A DNA stretch of 64,000 nucleotides from contig NZ_FOCL01000004.1 in the NCBI RefSeq assembly GCF_900110105.1, positions 590,495-654,494 on the forward strand, in the 5' to 3' direction. The notes beneath the pieces were generated by a model, which saw nothing but the letters and a program-made list of their open reading frames with translations, made no database searches and was not told the DNA's origin. Made by a program: the position numbers and the translations under genes. Of this stretch, positions 8,263 through 16,804 are shown piece after piece (the stretch's first letter is position 1; each line of letters opens with the position of its first letter). Source of the stretch: Mucilaginibacter gossypiicola. Its GTDB lineage: Bacteria; Bacteroidota; Bacteroidia; Sphingobacteriales; Sphingobacteriaceae.

Positions 8263-8844
8263 ATGTTCAAATCGATATTCCCCCGAAATTTTGTAAAACT
8301 CATTGCCCTATGTTTTTTTTGCTTTGTTGCGGTTAACGTATCCGCCCAGGATAAAACCAAAGCTATAGGCAATAAGCCGCGTACGGGCTCATCAAACACT
8401 TCTTTTGATGCTGTTAAAGGCAGACAAGTTGGCATTGAAATGAGTGCCGGTAAAAAACAAGTACAACTGCTCAGGCTGAATTTTCATACGCAAAACCGCT
8501 CAAATGACAGCATTCCCTTTAAAGTAAATGTTTACCAAATGGCCGGAAAGTTTCCAAACGAAGCTAATTTGGTTAAAGACGAAATTAAAGGATATATAAA
8601 AAAATATGATAACCAGGAAACACATCAGCTAACCACTGTAGATTTATCTCCATATAATATTAAGGTAGCCGGAGATATCGTAGTTTCCATTGAGTTTTTG
8701 ACAACTAAACCCGGTTCAAATATTGGCTTTGCCTGTGGCTTGTTTAATGGCGGCACTTTTCACAAAGACACTGAAGCCGAGCCATGGAAAAAGATCCCGG
8801 TTGTTGGTGTTGATTTTAATGTGCTGGTAAAAAAGCTGAAGTAA
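8263..8844 (+). CDS. Hypothetical secreted protein
   Basis: A 193-aa protein with a Sec signal peptide (residues 1-28, 'LCFFCFVAVNVSAQ'). The mature part is rich in alternating hydrophobic strands ('QVQLLRLNFH', 'IPFKVNVYQM', 'DIVVSIEFL', 'VGVDFNVLVKKLK'), which suggests a beta-sandwich, possibly a jelly-roll-like module. No catalytic motif or named family is recognised. It has a clear upstream gap and is followed by a repeat element, so it appears monocistronic. Confidence 0.75.
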   Translation: MFKSIFPRNFVKLIALCFFCFVAVNVSAQDKTKAIGNKPRTGSSNTSFDAVKGRQVGIEMSAGKKQVQLLRLNFHTQNRSNDSIPFKVNVYQMAGKFPNEANLVKDEIKGYIKKYDNQETHQLTTVDLSPYNIKVAGDIVVSIEFLTTKPGSNIGFACGLFNGGTFHKDTEAEPWKKIPVVGVDFNVLVKKLK

Positions 8845-8918
8845 ATCGCGTAAATCACTCTCTCTGGAACTATTGTGTGGACTTATCCTGGTCAACGAAA
8901 ATTGATCAATAAAATCGA

Positions 8919-9045
8919 ATGTCACGAACGAACCAGGGGGGATTGCGTAGCAGGAGTGAGGAGAAATCTTATACATCATGTTTTAAACCATCCATGCCGC
9001 TCTACAAGGTGTATAAGATTTCTCTTTCGCTCCACCACTCAACCC
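8919..9045. repeat. R3 palindromic element (gaggagaaatcttatac family), copy 1
   Basis: Begins 'tgtcacgaacgaa'; the left arm (8954-8977) contains 'gagaaatcttatac' and the right arm (about 9008-9032) 'gtataagatttctc', enclosing ~30 bases. A second copy with the same outer layout is at 34186-34322. It fills most of the 345-base gap 8845-9189, in which I see no gene. A further short dyad (gtgtggac near 8875, gtccacac near 9096) surrounds it. Confidence 0.75.
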
Positions 9046-9189
9046 AGCCCCATTTCAATCTAAAGGAAATGACATTTTCTTTTATTTTAAAAAATGTGTC
9101 CACACGATAACTTCAGGAAGGGAGATCGGTTTGAAATTCCAAGGGGCAAATAGTAAAAATGGTCGTTTGTAGCTATAGTAAAGGTTACA

Positions 9190-10797
9190 TTACCGCACAG
9201 TAATAACTACCCGCTGATACCTTGTGAGTGAAGGCGAACCATTGTCCGTTGCTTCAAGAATAATGTGAATGGTTTGGCCTGACAGTGCATCGGCAGGAAT
9301 CTCCACTATGGCCTGCTCAGAAGCAGCGTTGACTATATTCACTTTCTTTTGATAGGTGCCAACCCGAAACTGCCACCATTTAATTGAAACTGCGTTTCCA
9401 TCCGGGTCAGATACCTTGCCGTTAAGGCGTATCTTTTCTCCGGCGGAGGCCATAATATTTAAGGGGCCTTCTATTTTAACTACGGGTTCATGATTGGCAC
9501 CTGAGTATTTAGGTGTAACGGACCATTTGAGGCGGGCAGCAAAATCCTGCTGGGCCGCCGGGAAAAAGTTGGGATACGCGGCAACATCTGCAGCTTTGTT
9601 GGCTTGAGCGGCGGCGGTGCTGAGTGTAGCTGCCATAGCACGTGAAGAAGTATCGCCCGGTTGAAAGAAGATGTTTTTGGTATTCGGGTTGATTATCTCA
9701 CGGCCTCCCCAGCCACCAAAAGAACCGGCTTCGTAGGCGCGCAGCCCGTTTCCAAGCATATCCATAAAAGTAGGGTCATCACCTTCCCCAAGCCACGAGT
9801 CTTTTTCCTGCACAGGCATCCAAACAACATATCCCATTTTTCTTAGCTCATCATCAGTGTGGCCTGTTAAACCGAAGTAATCCATGATATCGCCTTTTAC
9901 CATCTGTTTGCCATCGCCCCAAACACGGTATAACGAGCCTAACGGGCCACGACCTGATACGTTTTCTTTCATCCATGATGATGTCATGTAAACCGAATCC
10001 TCAGCCCTGGCCTTTAATTGTGCACCATAACCATAGTTGGGACCGCCCTGAAATTGCCGGTACTCAACGCCAGGCCAATTTGGTTGGATATATTTTGCGT
10101 AAGTGTCATCCTGGTCGCCGGAGGGGAGCAATACAACTTTTCTGGAAATTTTTGCTTTGATCTGTTCCCATTGAGTGGTGTATTCATATTGCTCCTGGAT
10201 AGATTTGAGGGCGCGGGCAATGGTACTTTGCCCTCCCCAGGCAGTGATATATAACTGTCCCGGTTTATTGTCGAGTATTAATGATTTAATAAGATCTGAT
10301 CCTGGTGAATCTTTCGAAATATCCCCGTCAAATTCAATATTTCCAAAACGGATCTTTGACCGGAGCTCATCAGGCGAAGGGTAGCCGGAATTATGCACCT
10401 TCAGGTTCAGGTATACTTTTGCGTAGGCCTCTACCGCATCATGAATAAAATGTTCATCTTTTGCCCAGCGCCAGGACTCGCAGGGGCATAAATTCAACCC
10501 AAAGCGTGCATACTCCCTGCCGGGGACAAACCATTTGCCGCCCTTTCCGTCGCCCTTCCAATGGAAGGCGCTACTCGCGTATATCAGCCCTTCAACCTCC
10601 ACATCGCTGCTGTAAAGCAGGAAACGGATAAGTGAGTTGTTGTCATCCAGTTCCGGATCGGCAGTGATTACAATACGCGGCCGTACTGGCTGATAAGAGC
10701 TTTGTGCAACTGCATTGTTGTGGATACAACTCAATAGTAGAAGAGCAACAGCATATTCGCTTATGCGCATGGATAAGCGTTTTATATTCAGGTTCAT
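9190..10797 (-). CDS. DUF1593 nucleoside-hydrolase-like secreted protein
   Basis: A 535-aa protein with an N-terminal signal region (residues ~10-32). Residues ~40-320 match the DUF1593 (Sde182 N-terminal) domain, related to inosine-uridine nucleoside hydrolases: 'ITADPELDDNNSLIRFL' at about 44-60 supplies the Asp cluster (D47, D51, D52) expected to hold calcium, and 'LYITAWGGQSTIARAL' follows later. Residues ~425-535 form the Ig-like C-terminal domain typical of this family. In cellulolytic bacteria such proteins are linked to polysaccharide degradation; the true substrate is unknown. It lies 96 bases downstream of the FAD oxidoreductase on the same strand, possibly co-transcribed. Confidence 0.88.
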   Translation of the reverse strand: MNLNIKRLSMRISEYAVALLLLSCIHNNAVAQSSYQPVRPRIVITADPELDDNNSLIRFLLYSSDVEVEGLIYASSAFHWKGDGKGGKWFVPGREYARFGLNLCPCESWRWAKDEHFIHDAVEAYAKVYLNLKVHNSGYPSPDELRSKIRFGNIEFDGDISKDSPGSDLIKSLILDNKPGQLYITAWGGQSTIARALKSIQEQYEYTTQWEQIKAKISRKVVLLPSGDQDDTYAKYIQPNWPGVEYRQFQGGPNYGYGAQLKARAEDSVYMTSSWMKENVSGRGPLGSLYRVWGDGKQMVKGDIMDYFGLTGHTDDELRKMGYVVWMPVQEKDSWLGEGDDPTFMDMLGNGLRAYEAGSFGGWGGREIINPNTKNIFFQPGDTSSRAMAATLSTAAAQANKAADVAAYPNFFPAAQQDFAARLKWSVTPKYSGANHEPVVKIEGPLNIMASAGEKIRLNGKVSDPDGNAVSIKWWQFRVGTYQKKVNIVNAASEQAIVEIPADALSGQTIHIILEATDNGSPSLTRYQRVVITVR

Positions 10798-10893
10798 AAG
10801 CTTGTTTTGGTGCTGAGGTTATGATGCTGAAAGTAAGTAATTATCTTAAAAAAAGCTCAATGCGTTTTGCTAATAATAATTTGATAGGTTTTA

Positions 10894-12903
10894 TTACTTG
10901 CTGGGTTTAAATAATACCGCATCGGCTGTAATAGCGCCCGGCGATCCGTTGTTGCCGATCTCTACATAAGGTCGTTTTTTTTCGGATAGTACAAAAGTTC
11001 CTAAAAACACCCATTCGCCGGAGGTTTGTCCCTGAACTTTGATATCCGATTTAATAAGTGTTTGAAGATGTACTTTCAGGCCGTCAAAAATTTTAATGCT
11101 GATGGTATCGGCACCTGTGGGTAAGGCAGTATAATAACTGTACAGTTTAAACGTACCGTTTGTTGATTTTTTAGGATAAAACCTAACAGCAGCAGTGCTT
11201 TTACCATGGCTATCTAAATAAAGCATATCCGGCCCGTAAGCATTGCCCTTTTTGGTTGCCCAATTCCCTTTTATTGCGATATCCTTGCTTTGATTATCGA
11301 TTACCTGTTCAGGTTTTTGCCCATTTAATAAAGGGTTGTTTTTAATTATGCTGTTGATATTTTGATAATTAACCTTTTGAACTGCTATGTTGTTATCAAT
11401 GGCTATCCCTGCAGCAACACCGGCCACCTGCGCTAAAACCATGAATATCGGCTCCATTCGTATCGAACCATAAGCAATGTGACTGGCCGATAAACAAACA
11501 GGCACCAGCAGGTTATTGCACTCCTGCTGTTTTGGTAACAAAGCCCTGTACGATAAAGGATACGGAGGAAAACCGGGGATTTCTACATTCCCTTCGTTCT
11601 TCACCATATGATTTACAACCAGGCGGTCACAATTATGAGAATCCATGGTATAAGCAGCCATTGCAATACTATCGGCAACTTTTACCTTCCCGGTGCAGTT
11701 TGCCTGGGTCATGACATAAGCACCGATCATGCGCCGGGCCTCCCGGATATAAGGTTGAAACGACCAGTTATTATTGTCCTTAAATTCATCTTTAGGGTAT
11801 CCCCATTGCAGCATTTGTTTGCGTAGGGGCAGAGGGACCCGCTCATCATGCCCAAAAAAGTACAGCAAACCTTGCGTATATAATTTCAGGTCATTGATAT
11901 ACTGGTTTCTAACCTGATAACTGCCATCTGGGTATGAGTAATTTGTACCTATCAGGTCGGTTGAAAATCCATTACGGTTATTGATATCTGTTTTCTGGCC
12001 AGGCATTGCGCTCAAGATAAAATAATCGTTTAGGCTTAGCTTATCCTTTTGTGCTTCAATTAGCCTGACAAGCAATTCGTAACGTGTTGAATCATACCCT
12101 TCCGGCCGGCTGATAGCTATGCGGTTGGCTGGATTATTAGTTAAGCAGATACGATAATTGTATGCCTGAACTTTTTTGTCGCCACTTCCCTGCGGCATCA
12201 ATTTATTGGAGCTTATTCCCCAGATCAGGCCGCTTGTTGAATCCCCCTTAACACGATAGGGATCGATATGGTCGGGAAACTGGTGCCCATCCAGCAGTTG
12301 CACACCATTGTAGGTTTCATTATAGATAGTATTTGCTTCCCTGCCAATGGTATAGCTAACCCCGGATTTGGCCATCAAATCACCCTCGTAACTGCAATCA
12401 ATAAATATTTTGGCCGAGATAAGTTTAGTTTGAGTAGCTGAAGCTGATGATTCTACTATGATTGACTTAATGGTATTGCCTTTTCTGATCACATTTGAAA
12501 GCCGGTAACCATATAATACATCAATATGCGCCTGGCTGATATACCTTTGAAAGGTGTTTTCTGCCACGTGCGGCTCAAAGATCCATTGCTCCAATTGGCC
12601 GTAATGTGTTCCTATCCTGCGGTAAAAGTCTTTTGCCAGGCCGGTTACCACATACTTATTTCCGATATCTGTAAAGCCTAAGCCTCCTGAGCTCAACCCG
12701 CCGAGATGGTTCCCGGGTTCGATTAGCAGCACGGTTTTTCCCATTTTTTTGGCTGTATAGGCTGCAATAACCCCTGCTGATGTTCCACCGTAAACGCACA
12801 CATCTACATGAGGGGTTGTTGCTTTTTGGCCCTTAGCTATTGGGCTGCTAAGTACAAAAAACAAAAATATCAGGATGAGACTGTTGGTTTTGCGGTTTTT
12901 CAC
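10894..12903 (-). CDS. Secreted FAD-dependent oxidoreductase with golvesin/xanthan-lyase-like C-terminal domain
   Basis: A 669-aa protein with signal peptide (1-25). It has a Rossmann FAD motif 'VYGGTSAGVIAAYTAKKMG' (about 37-55) and then 'EPGNHLGGLSSGGLG', which is typical of the FAD_oxidored (PF12831) family. 'FIDCSYEGDLMAKSGV' (about 168-183) and 'RMEPIFMVLAQVAGVAAGIA' near residue 480 are also family features. The C-terminal ~130 residues ('YLDSHGKSTAAVRFYP' onward) resemble the golvesin C-terminal / xanthan lyase CBD-like module. Such proteins occur beside polysaccharide-degrading genes, and the natural electron donor is not known. Followed by the DUF1593 gene on the same strand. Confidence 0.85.
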   Translation of the reverse strand: MKNRKTNSLILIFLFFVLSSPIAKGQKATTPHVDVCVYGGTSAGVIAAYTAKKMGKTVLLIEPGNHLGGLSSGGLGFTDIGNKYVVTGLAKDFYRRIGTHYGQLEQWIFEPHVAENTFQRYISQAHIDVLYGYRLSNVIRKGNTIKSIIVESSASATQTKLISAKIFIDCSYEGDLMAKSGVSYTIGREANTIYNETYNGVQLLDGHQFPDHIDPYRVKGDSTSGLIWGISSNKLMPQGSGDKKVQAYNYRICLTNNPANRIAISRPEGYDSTRYELLVRLIEAQKDKLSLNDYFILSAMPGQKTDINNRNGFSTDLIGTNYSYPDGSYQVRNQYINDLKLYTQGLLYFFGHDERVPLPLRKQMLQWGYPKDEFKDNNNWSFQPYIREARRMIGAYVMTQANCTGKVKVADSIAMAAYTMDSHNCDRLVVNHMVKNEGNVEIPGFPPYPLSYRALLPKQQECNNLLVPVCLSASHIAYGSIRMEPIFMVLAQVAGVAAGIAIDNNIAVQKVNYQNINSIIKNNPLLNGQKPEQVIDNQSKDIAIKGNWATKKGNAYGPDMLYLDSHGKSTAAVRFYPKKSTNGTFKLYSYYTALPTGADTISIKIFDGLKVHLQTLIKSDIKVQGQTSGEWVFLGTFVLSEKKRPYVEIGNNGSPGAITADAVLFKPSK

Positions 12904-13050
12904 GTTTAGGTTTACTCTTTTTTACTGTAAAAACAAAGTATAGTGTATTCACACCTGTATCCAAATATAATAAAGCATTTCAATGGATTACAGATTCCAA
13001 TAGTGATTTTCCTACTAATTCCCTTAAGCTTATGCAAACGCCCGAAGCAA

Positions 13051-13082
13051 AAAAGTCCCGGATTTTCCAATCCGGGACTTTT
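13051..13082 (-). terminator. Rho-independent terminator of the 1201-aa gene
   Basis: Perfect 14-base arms (aaaagtcccggatt / aatccgggactttt) with a 4-base loop. In the minus direction it is followed by a T run (complement of the A run before 13055). It lies 70 bases after the stop of the large gene ending at 13153. Confidence 0.85.
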
Positions 13083-13152
13083 AAAAAGCATTTGAGTTAT
13101 CGTAGGTAAAACAGGTAAATAGGCTTTAAACAATCTACTGTTCGTCAATTAC

Positions 13153-16100
13153 CTATACAATTTTAAAACTCACATTGTCATCATTGTCAGTATACCATCG
13201 CCCGGCTACCAGGCCAACGTGGGTAAACCCTATTAAGGCATTACCACCGCTAATAATGGCAGCAGCTTTCGGATTTCCTACCTTGAAAGGGCAATCCAGT
13301 ACCATCTTGTACAGATTTAAAAAGAGATTTGACGTAAAACGAAGATTATTGGGCCTTATTTTTTCTTCATTAATAAATTGCCCAACCAGAACCGCGATCA
13401 AACCAACCGAACTTGCAGAAGAAAGTCCACGGGCCCACTTCTTTGTAGTTGCTGACGATGATACCGCTCCTGCAAAACCACACATCGACTTAAACAAAGA
13501 GAAGGCTAAATGAGTCCATTCATAATCTGTAACATCGGTAACTGTAATTGACCCTCCTTTGTTTTTTTGAAGTTGGAGATCCACCAAATTGATCATACTT
13601 AATGTAGTACTAAATGTAGAAAGGCAGGTCTTAATTCCTCCAAGCCTTTCCCTCCAATTTTGCAGGTTTTGTTGCCAGCCCCCCGGAGCAGGTGTCCCAC
13701 TTGTTAAATAGGCAAACAGTTCAAATGATCCTACCGTTATTTCAAGCGAATGGGCCACTTCGTAAATTACCATCAGCCAATAAGGGCTTTGATGTACCTG
13801 TTCGTCCGCCGGTTCTGCCACGGCCTGATCCATTTCGCCTGCAAGAACCATTGACTGTACGCCTACATGCTCTTTAAGCATGGTGTTTACGACGTTTACA
13901 TCCATAACCGACATCTGCTCGTGCGGAAACGCGTCGCCGGTTGCTATTCTGTAAATAATCCGTACAGGTATAGCAATCATTATAGAAACAACACGAAGTA
14001 CGGTAAGTTCGCGGCCGCCAAGGATCAGTTTTAAAAGCCCGCTCAGTATCGGAATATTCATTTGGGCATTCACTGCAGCTTTAATAGCATTGATGAGCAG
14101 TTTCAAAAGGCTAATTAAAGCTAATATGCCATGTTTTACTTCTTCAAGCACGGTAACGGCTATGATTTGTAGTAACCGGGTTATTGTTTCGCCTATGGAA
14201 TCGGTTGAGATATGGCTAAGCAGATCGCCAATCATTTCAATGGCTCTGCCCGCGGTGAAAATTTCCTTCTCGAGCAGATCTTTAAAAACGCGTTCAAGCT
14301 CCTCGGTAAAACTGTTATTACCGGCCGACAATGTTGGCGATGACTTACCGTGAACCATGTGGTAGGTAGTCCAGTTGACGGCCGGGTTTTGCAAAGGCCC
14401 GCTTCGCCCGTCGGTTTTGTTGGTTTTTCCGGTATTGCCAATCTTGTTAACAAGATCTTCGCCTCCAATTGCAACTTCAATATCGCGGAACAGCCCTGCA
14501 ATCTTATCGCTCACAACATCCGCAGTGCCTGCAATAACATCGAACCCGTTATTGATCATATCGCAGATCTTATCGCTGGTTTCAAGAATGTCGGTCCATC
14601 CTAATAACTTACCCAACCATTCCAGTATTTTTTCAAGGTCGATACCTATCAGCTTCAATACCCAGTTAAGGGCTTTAAATACAGCGCCGAGCGTATCCAG
14701 TACGATGTTGAGTATTTTATCGCCTAGGGCCAGTACAAATTGTAAGCCCTCGTCAATTTTCTTCAATACAAACTGGATCCCGTTTTCAAGTACGATCAAT
14801 CCCTGCCTGATAGCCGCTATCGATGTATTAACAAACTCTGACAGGTAATGCAAGGCATCTCCGGCAAAATTGATGATATCGCTAAAAATATCGCCAGGTG
14901 CGGCAGTAAGCGCCAATGTTCCCGAAGCTCCATAGCTCAATACAAAATTTTCGGGCAGGCTGTTAATGCTAAACCGACCTGTATGCAATACGCCTTTATT
15001 TTCAACTGCTGTAAATGTGTACGGATTGAAGGCGTTGCGGTTACCGCTCTTCAGCTCGTGCCCCTTATCTGCAAGTTGTGAAATATTACCGGCTACAGCG
15101 TTTAATGTTTCATCATCATAACTACTGTTGGATAATACCGGCTTACCTTCTTCGGTTTTTGCCCCCTTTAAATCAGCCGCCGATTTAATGTTTGCCAGCC
15201 CTTTGGTTATTTTACCGTTTGGATAAATGTTAAGCGTTTTATCCATCCAGTCGGCAGTTAGGTGATAAATAGGGCAGGCAATATCCTCGGTCATGGTGAT
15301 AATGGTAACGTTGCCCATAATGTCGGTGCTTACTTCTGCGCAGCTGCCCTTGTCAAGGCTATAAACAAAGCCATTAATGGTAACATACACCCATTCCGAT
15401 GCGGTAATCTTTACGGTTTCTTCAACCAATACCTTGCCTTTATCATCTTCAAAATGTAAATGTGTGGTGTAGGAATTAAATTCGATAACATCATTTTGGT
15501 CGGGTACATTAATTACCTGCTGCCGCCACAATGTCGAACTGCTATCCTGCCAGTAATGCTGGATGCTTTTGTCCTGGGTTATCAGAAACAGCTCATTGCC
15601 CTGTTTGCCGGTATTGCGTATTGGGGCAATATGCAGTACATCTTCCTTAAACAGCACCGGATCATTCCATACATACTTTTCGCCTTTTGCCTCTTTTTTA
15701 CCGTATATGTAATACAGCTTGTTGCCTGCGGTTGACGCCCATACTACTATATTGTCTTTATCCTGCCTTACTGTTAGTTCATGAACATCTTTTATTTTAT
15801 CAGTCACCAATTCGCATTTATTTATCGCAGCGTTTTTAAAACAATATACGCCGGTTGGAGAGCCCACAAAAATGTCGGAGCATATGGAGATGGCTTTGTT
15901 TTTTGAACCCGTAGGCGTGCTGATACAGTTGTAGGTAAGATGACGAAACCGTTCTGGTATTTTGGCATTGCCCGGGCTATAATCATAACTTAATGATCCT
16001 AAGCTGGCATCGGCAAGTGTTGTACAGGCAAGGGTCTGACTTTCGCCTATATCGTATATGAAGAAGATACCTGTTTGACCAAAGGCATAACCAATGGCAA

Positions 16101-16758
16101 TGTCCTTCAGACTATCCGGGTGTTGTTTTACATCTTCAGGAAACTCATACTTCCGTGCACTGGCCGATCCGTCCAGCAGATAGTAGTATTTATAACCTTT
16201 AAGGTTACCTGCAACTATGCTTACGGGTGCCTTGCCATCGTCACTTATATTCATCAGCATTTGCTCAACTTTAAATGCTGCATCTACACCTTCAATTTTG
16301 CGGCATACAGATGAAAAGTTTGACCAGGTGGTTTCCGTATAGTTGTTTGGAAGGCGCGACGCAGCGAAAATCATTGTGTCTCCCCCTGATTTTTTAGCCA
16401 CGGCAAGCGCGATAGAAATCTTCCCCTTGCTGTCCTGGGTCATTGAAAAGGTTACAGCTTCGAGGTCTGCCCCCAAACTATCGCTTAAGTTGATGATTTC
16501 GTAGCCACCCTGCACAGAACTGTCAAGCTTCATCAGGGAGAATTTTTTATCGGTACCGATGGTGAAAATCATTGGCCATCCCTGGTCGTCCTGCGCAACC
16601 TCAATATTGCCGGTGGGGTCGAGCGGAGAGGTGTGCTGCTGATTTTTCATCAGTTCGGCGGCAACAGTTACTTCTGTATTTGAAAAGGCTTTGCCATTGG
16701 CGGCAAGCTTTATGACGTCGGTATCATTTAATACCTCATTATTATTAGGAAAAAACAT
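13153..16758 (-). CDS. Large unrecognised protein: beta-propeller-like N-terminus, amphipathic helical C-terminal half
   Basis: A 1201-aa protein without a signal peptide and without a family I recognise. Residues ~55-470 contain about seven repeats of the form hydrophobic strand, 'TDKKFSL', 'GNKLYYIYG' or 'TQDKSIQHYW' (for example near 63-77, 115-135, 178-195, 220-236, 288-307, 336-353 and 387-404), compatible with a seven-bladed propeller. Residues ~625-765 and ~815-940 are long amphipathic to hydrophobic helices ('GAVFKALNWVLKLIGIDLEK', 'ILALISLLKLLINAIKA'). Residues ~1000-1201 are again helical with hydrophobic stretches. It is the second gene of a minus-strand pair, 46 bases after the 564-aa gene. 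A propeller recognition head joined to membrane-active helices would suit a toxin or lipid-associated protein; this is inference. Confidence 0.85.
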   Translation of the reverse strand: MFFPNNNEVLNDTDVIKLAANGKAFSNTEVTVAAELMKNQQHTSPLDPTGNIEVAQDDQGWPMIFTIGTDKKFSLMKLDSSVQGGYEIINLSDSLGADLEAVTFSMTQDSKGKISIALAVAKKSGGDTMIFAASRLPNNYTETTWSNFSSVCRKIEGVDAAFKVEQMLMNISDDGKAPVSIVAGNLKGYKYYYLLDGSASARKYEFPEDVKQHPDSLKDIAIGYAFGQTGIFFIYDIGESQTLACTTLADASLGSLSYDYSPGNAKIPERFRHLTYNCISTPTGSKNKAISICSDIFVGSPTGVYCFKNAAINKCELVTDKIKDVHELTVRQDKDNIVVWASTAGNKLYYIYGKKEAKGEKYVWNDPVLFKEDVLHIAPIRNTGKQGNELFLITQDKSIQHYWQDSSSTLWRQQVINVPDQNDVIEFNSYTTHLHFEDDKGKVLVEETVKITASEWVYVTINGFVYSLDKGSCAEVSTDIMGNVTIITMTEDIACPIYHLTADWMDKTLNIYPNGKITKGLANIKSAADLKGAKTEEGKPVLSNSSYDDETLNAVAGNISQLADKGHELKSGNRNAFNPYTFTAVENKGVLHTGRFSINSLPENFVLSYGASGTLALTAAPGDIFSDIINFAGDALHYLSEFVNTSIAAIRQGLIVLENGIQFVLKKIDEGLQFVLALGDKILNIVLDTLGAVFKALNWVLKLIGIDLEKILEWLGKLLGWTDILETSDKICDMINNGFDVIAGTADVVSDKIAGLFRDIEVAIGGEDLVNKIGNTGKTNKTDGRSGPLQNPAVNWTTYHMVHGKSSPTLSAGNNSFTEELERVFKDLLEKEIFTAGRAIEMIGDLLSHISTDSIGETITRLLQIIAVTVLEEVKHGILALISLLKLLINAIKAAVNAQMNIPILSGLLKLILGGRELTVLRVVSIMIAIPVRIIYRIATGDAFPHEQMSVMDVNVVNTMLKEHVGVQSMVLAGEMDQAVAEPADEQVHQSPYWLMVIYEVAHSLEITVGSFELFAYLTSGTPAPGGWQQNLQNWRERLGGIKTCLSTFSTTLSMINLVDLQLQKNKGGSITVTDVTDYEWTHLAFSLFKSMCGFAGAVSSSATTKKWARGLSSASSVGLIAVLVGQFINEEKIRPNNLRFTSNLFLNLYKMVLDCPFKVGNPKAAAIISGGNALIGFTHVGLVAGRWYTDNDDNVSFKIV

Positions 16759-16804
16759 TTTGAGTTGATTTTTTAGGTGAGAAAATGGGTAATGAACCTT
16801 CCTG

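Noticed and set aside
12912..13148. 78-codon minus-strand ORF between the FAD oxidoreductase and the 1201-aa gene
   Set aside because: It runs through the perfect terminator at 13051-13082 and has no coding character.
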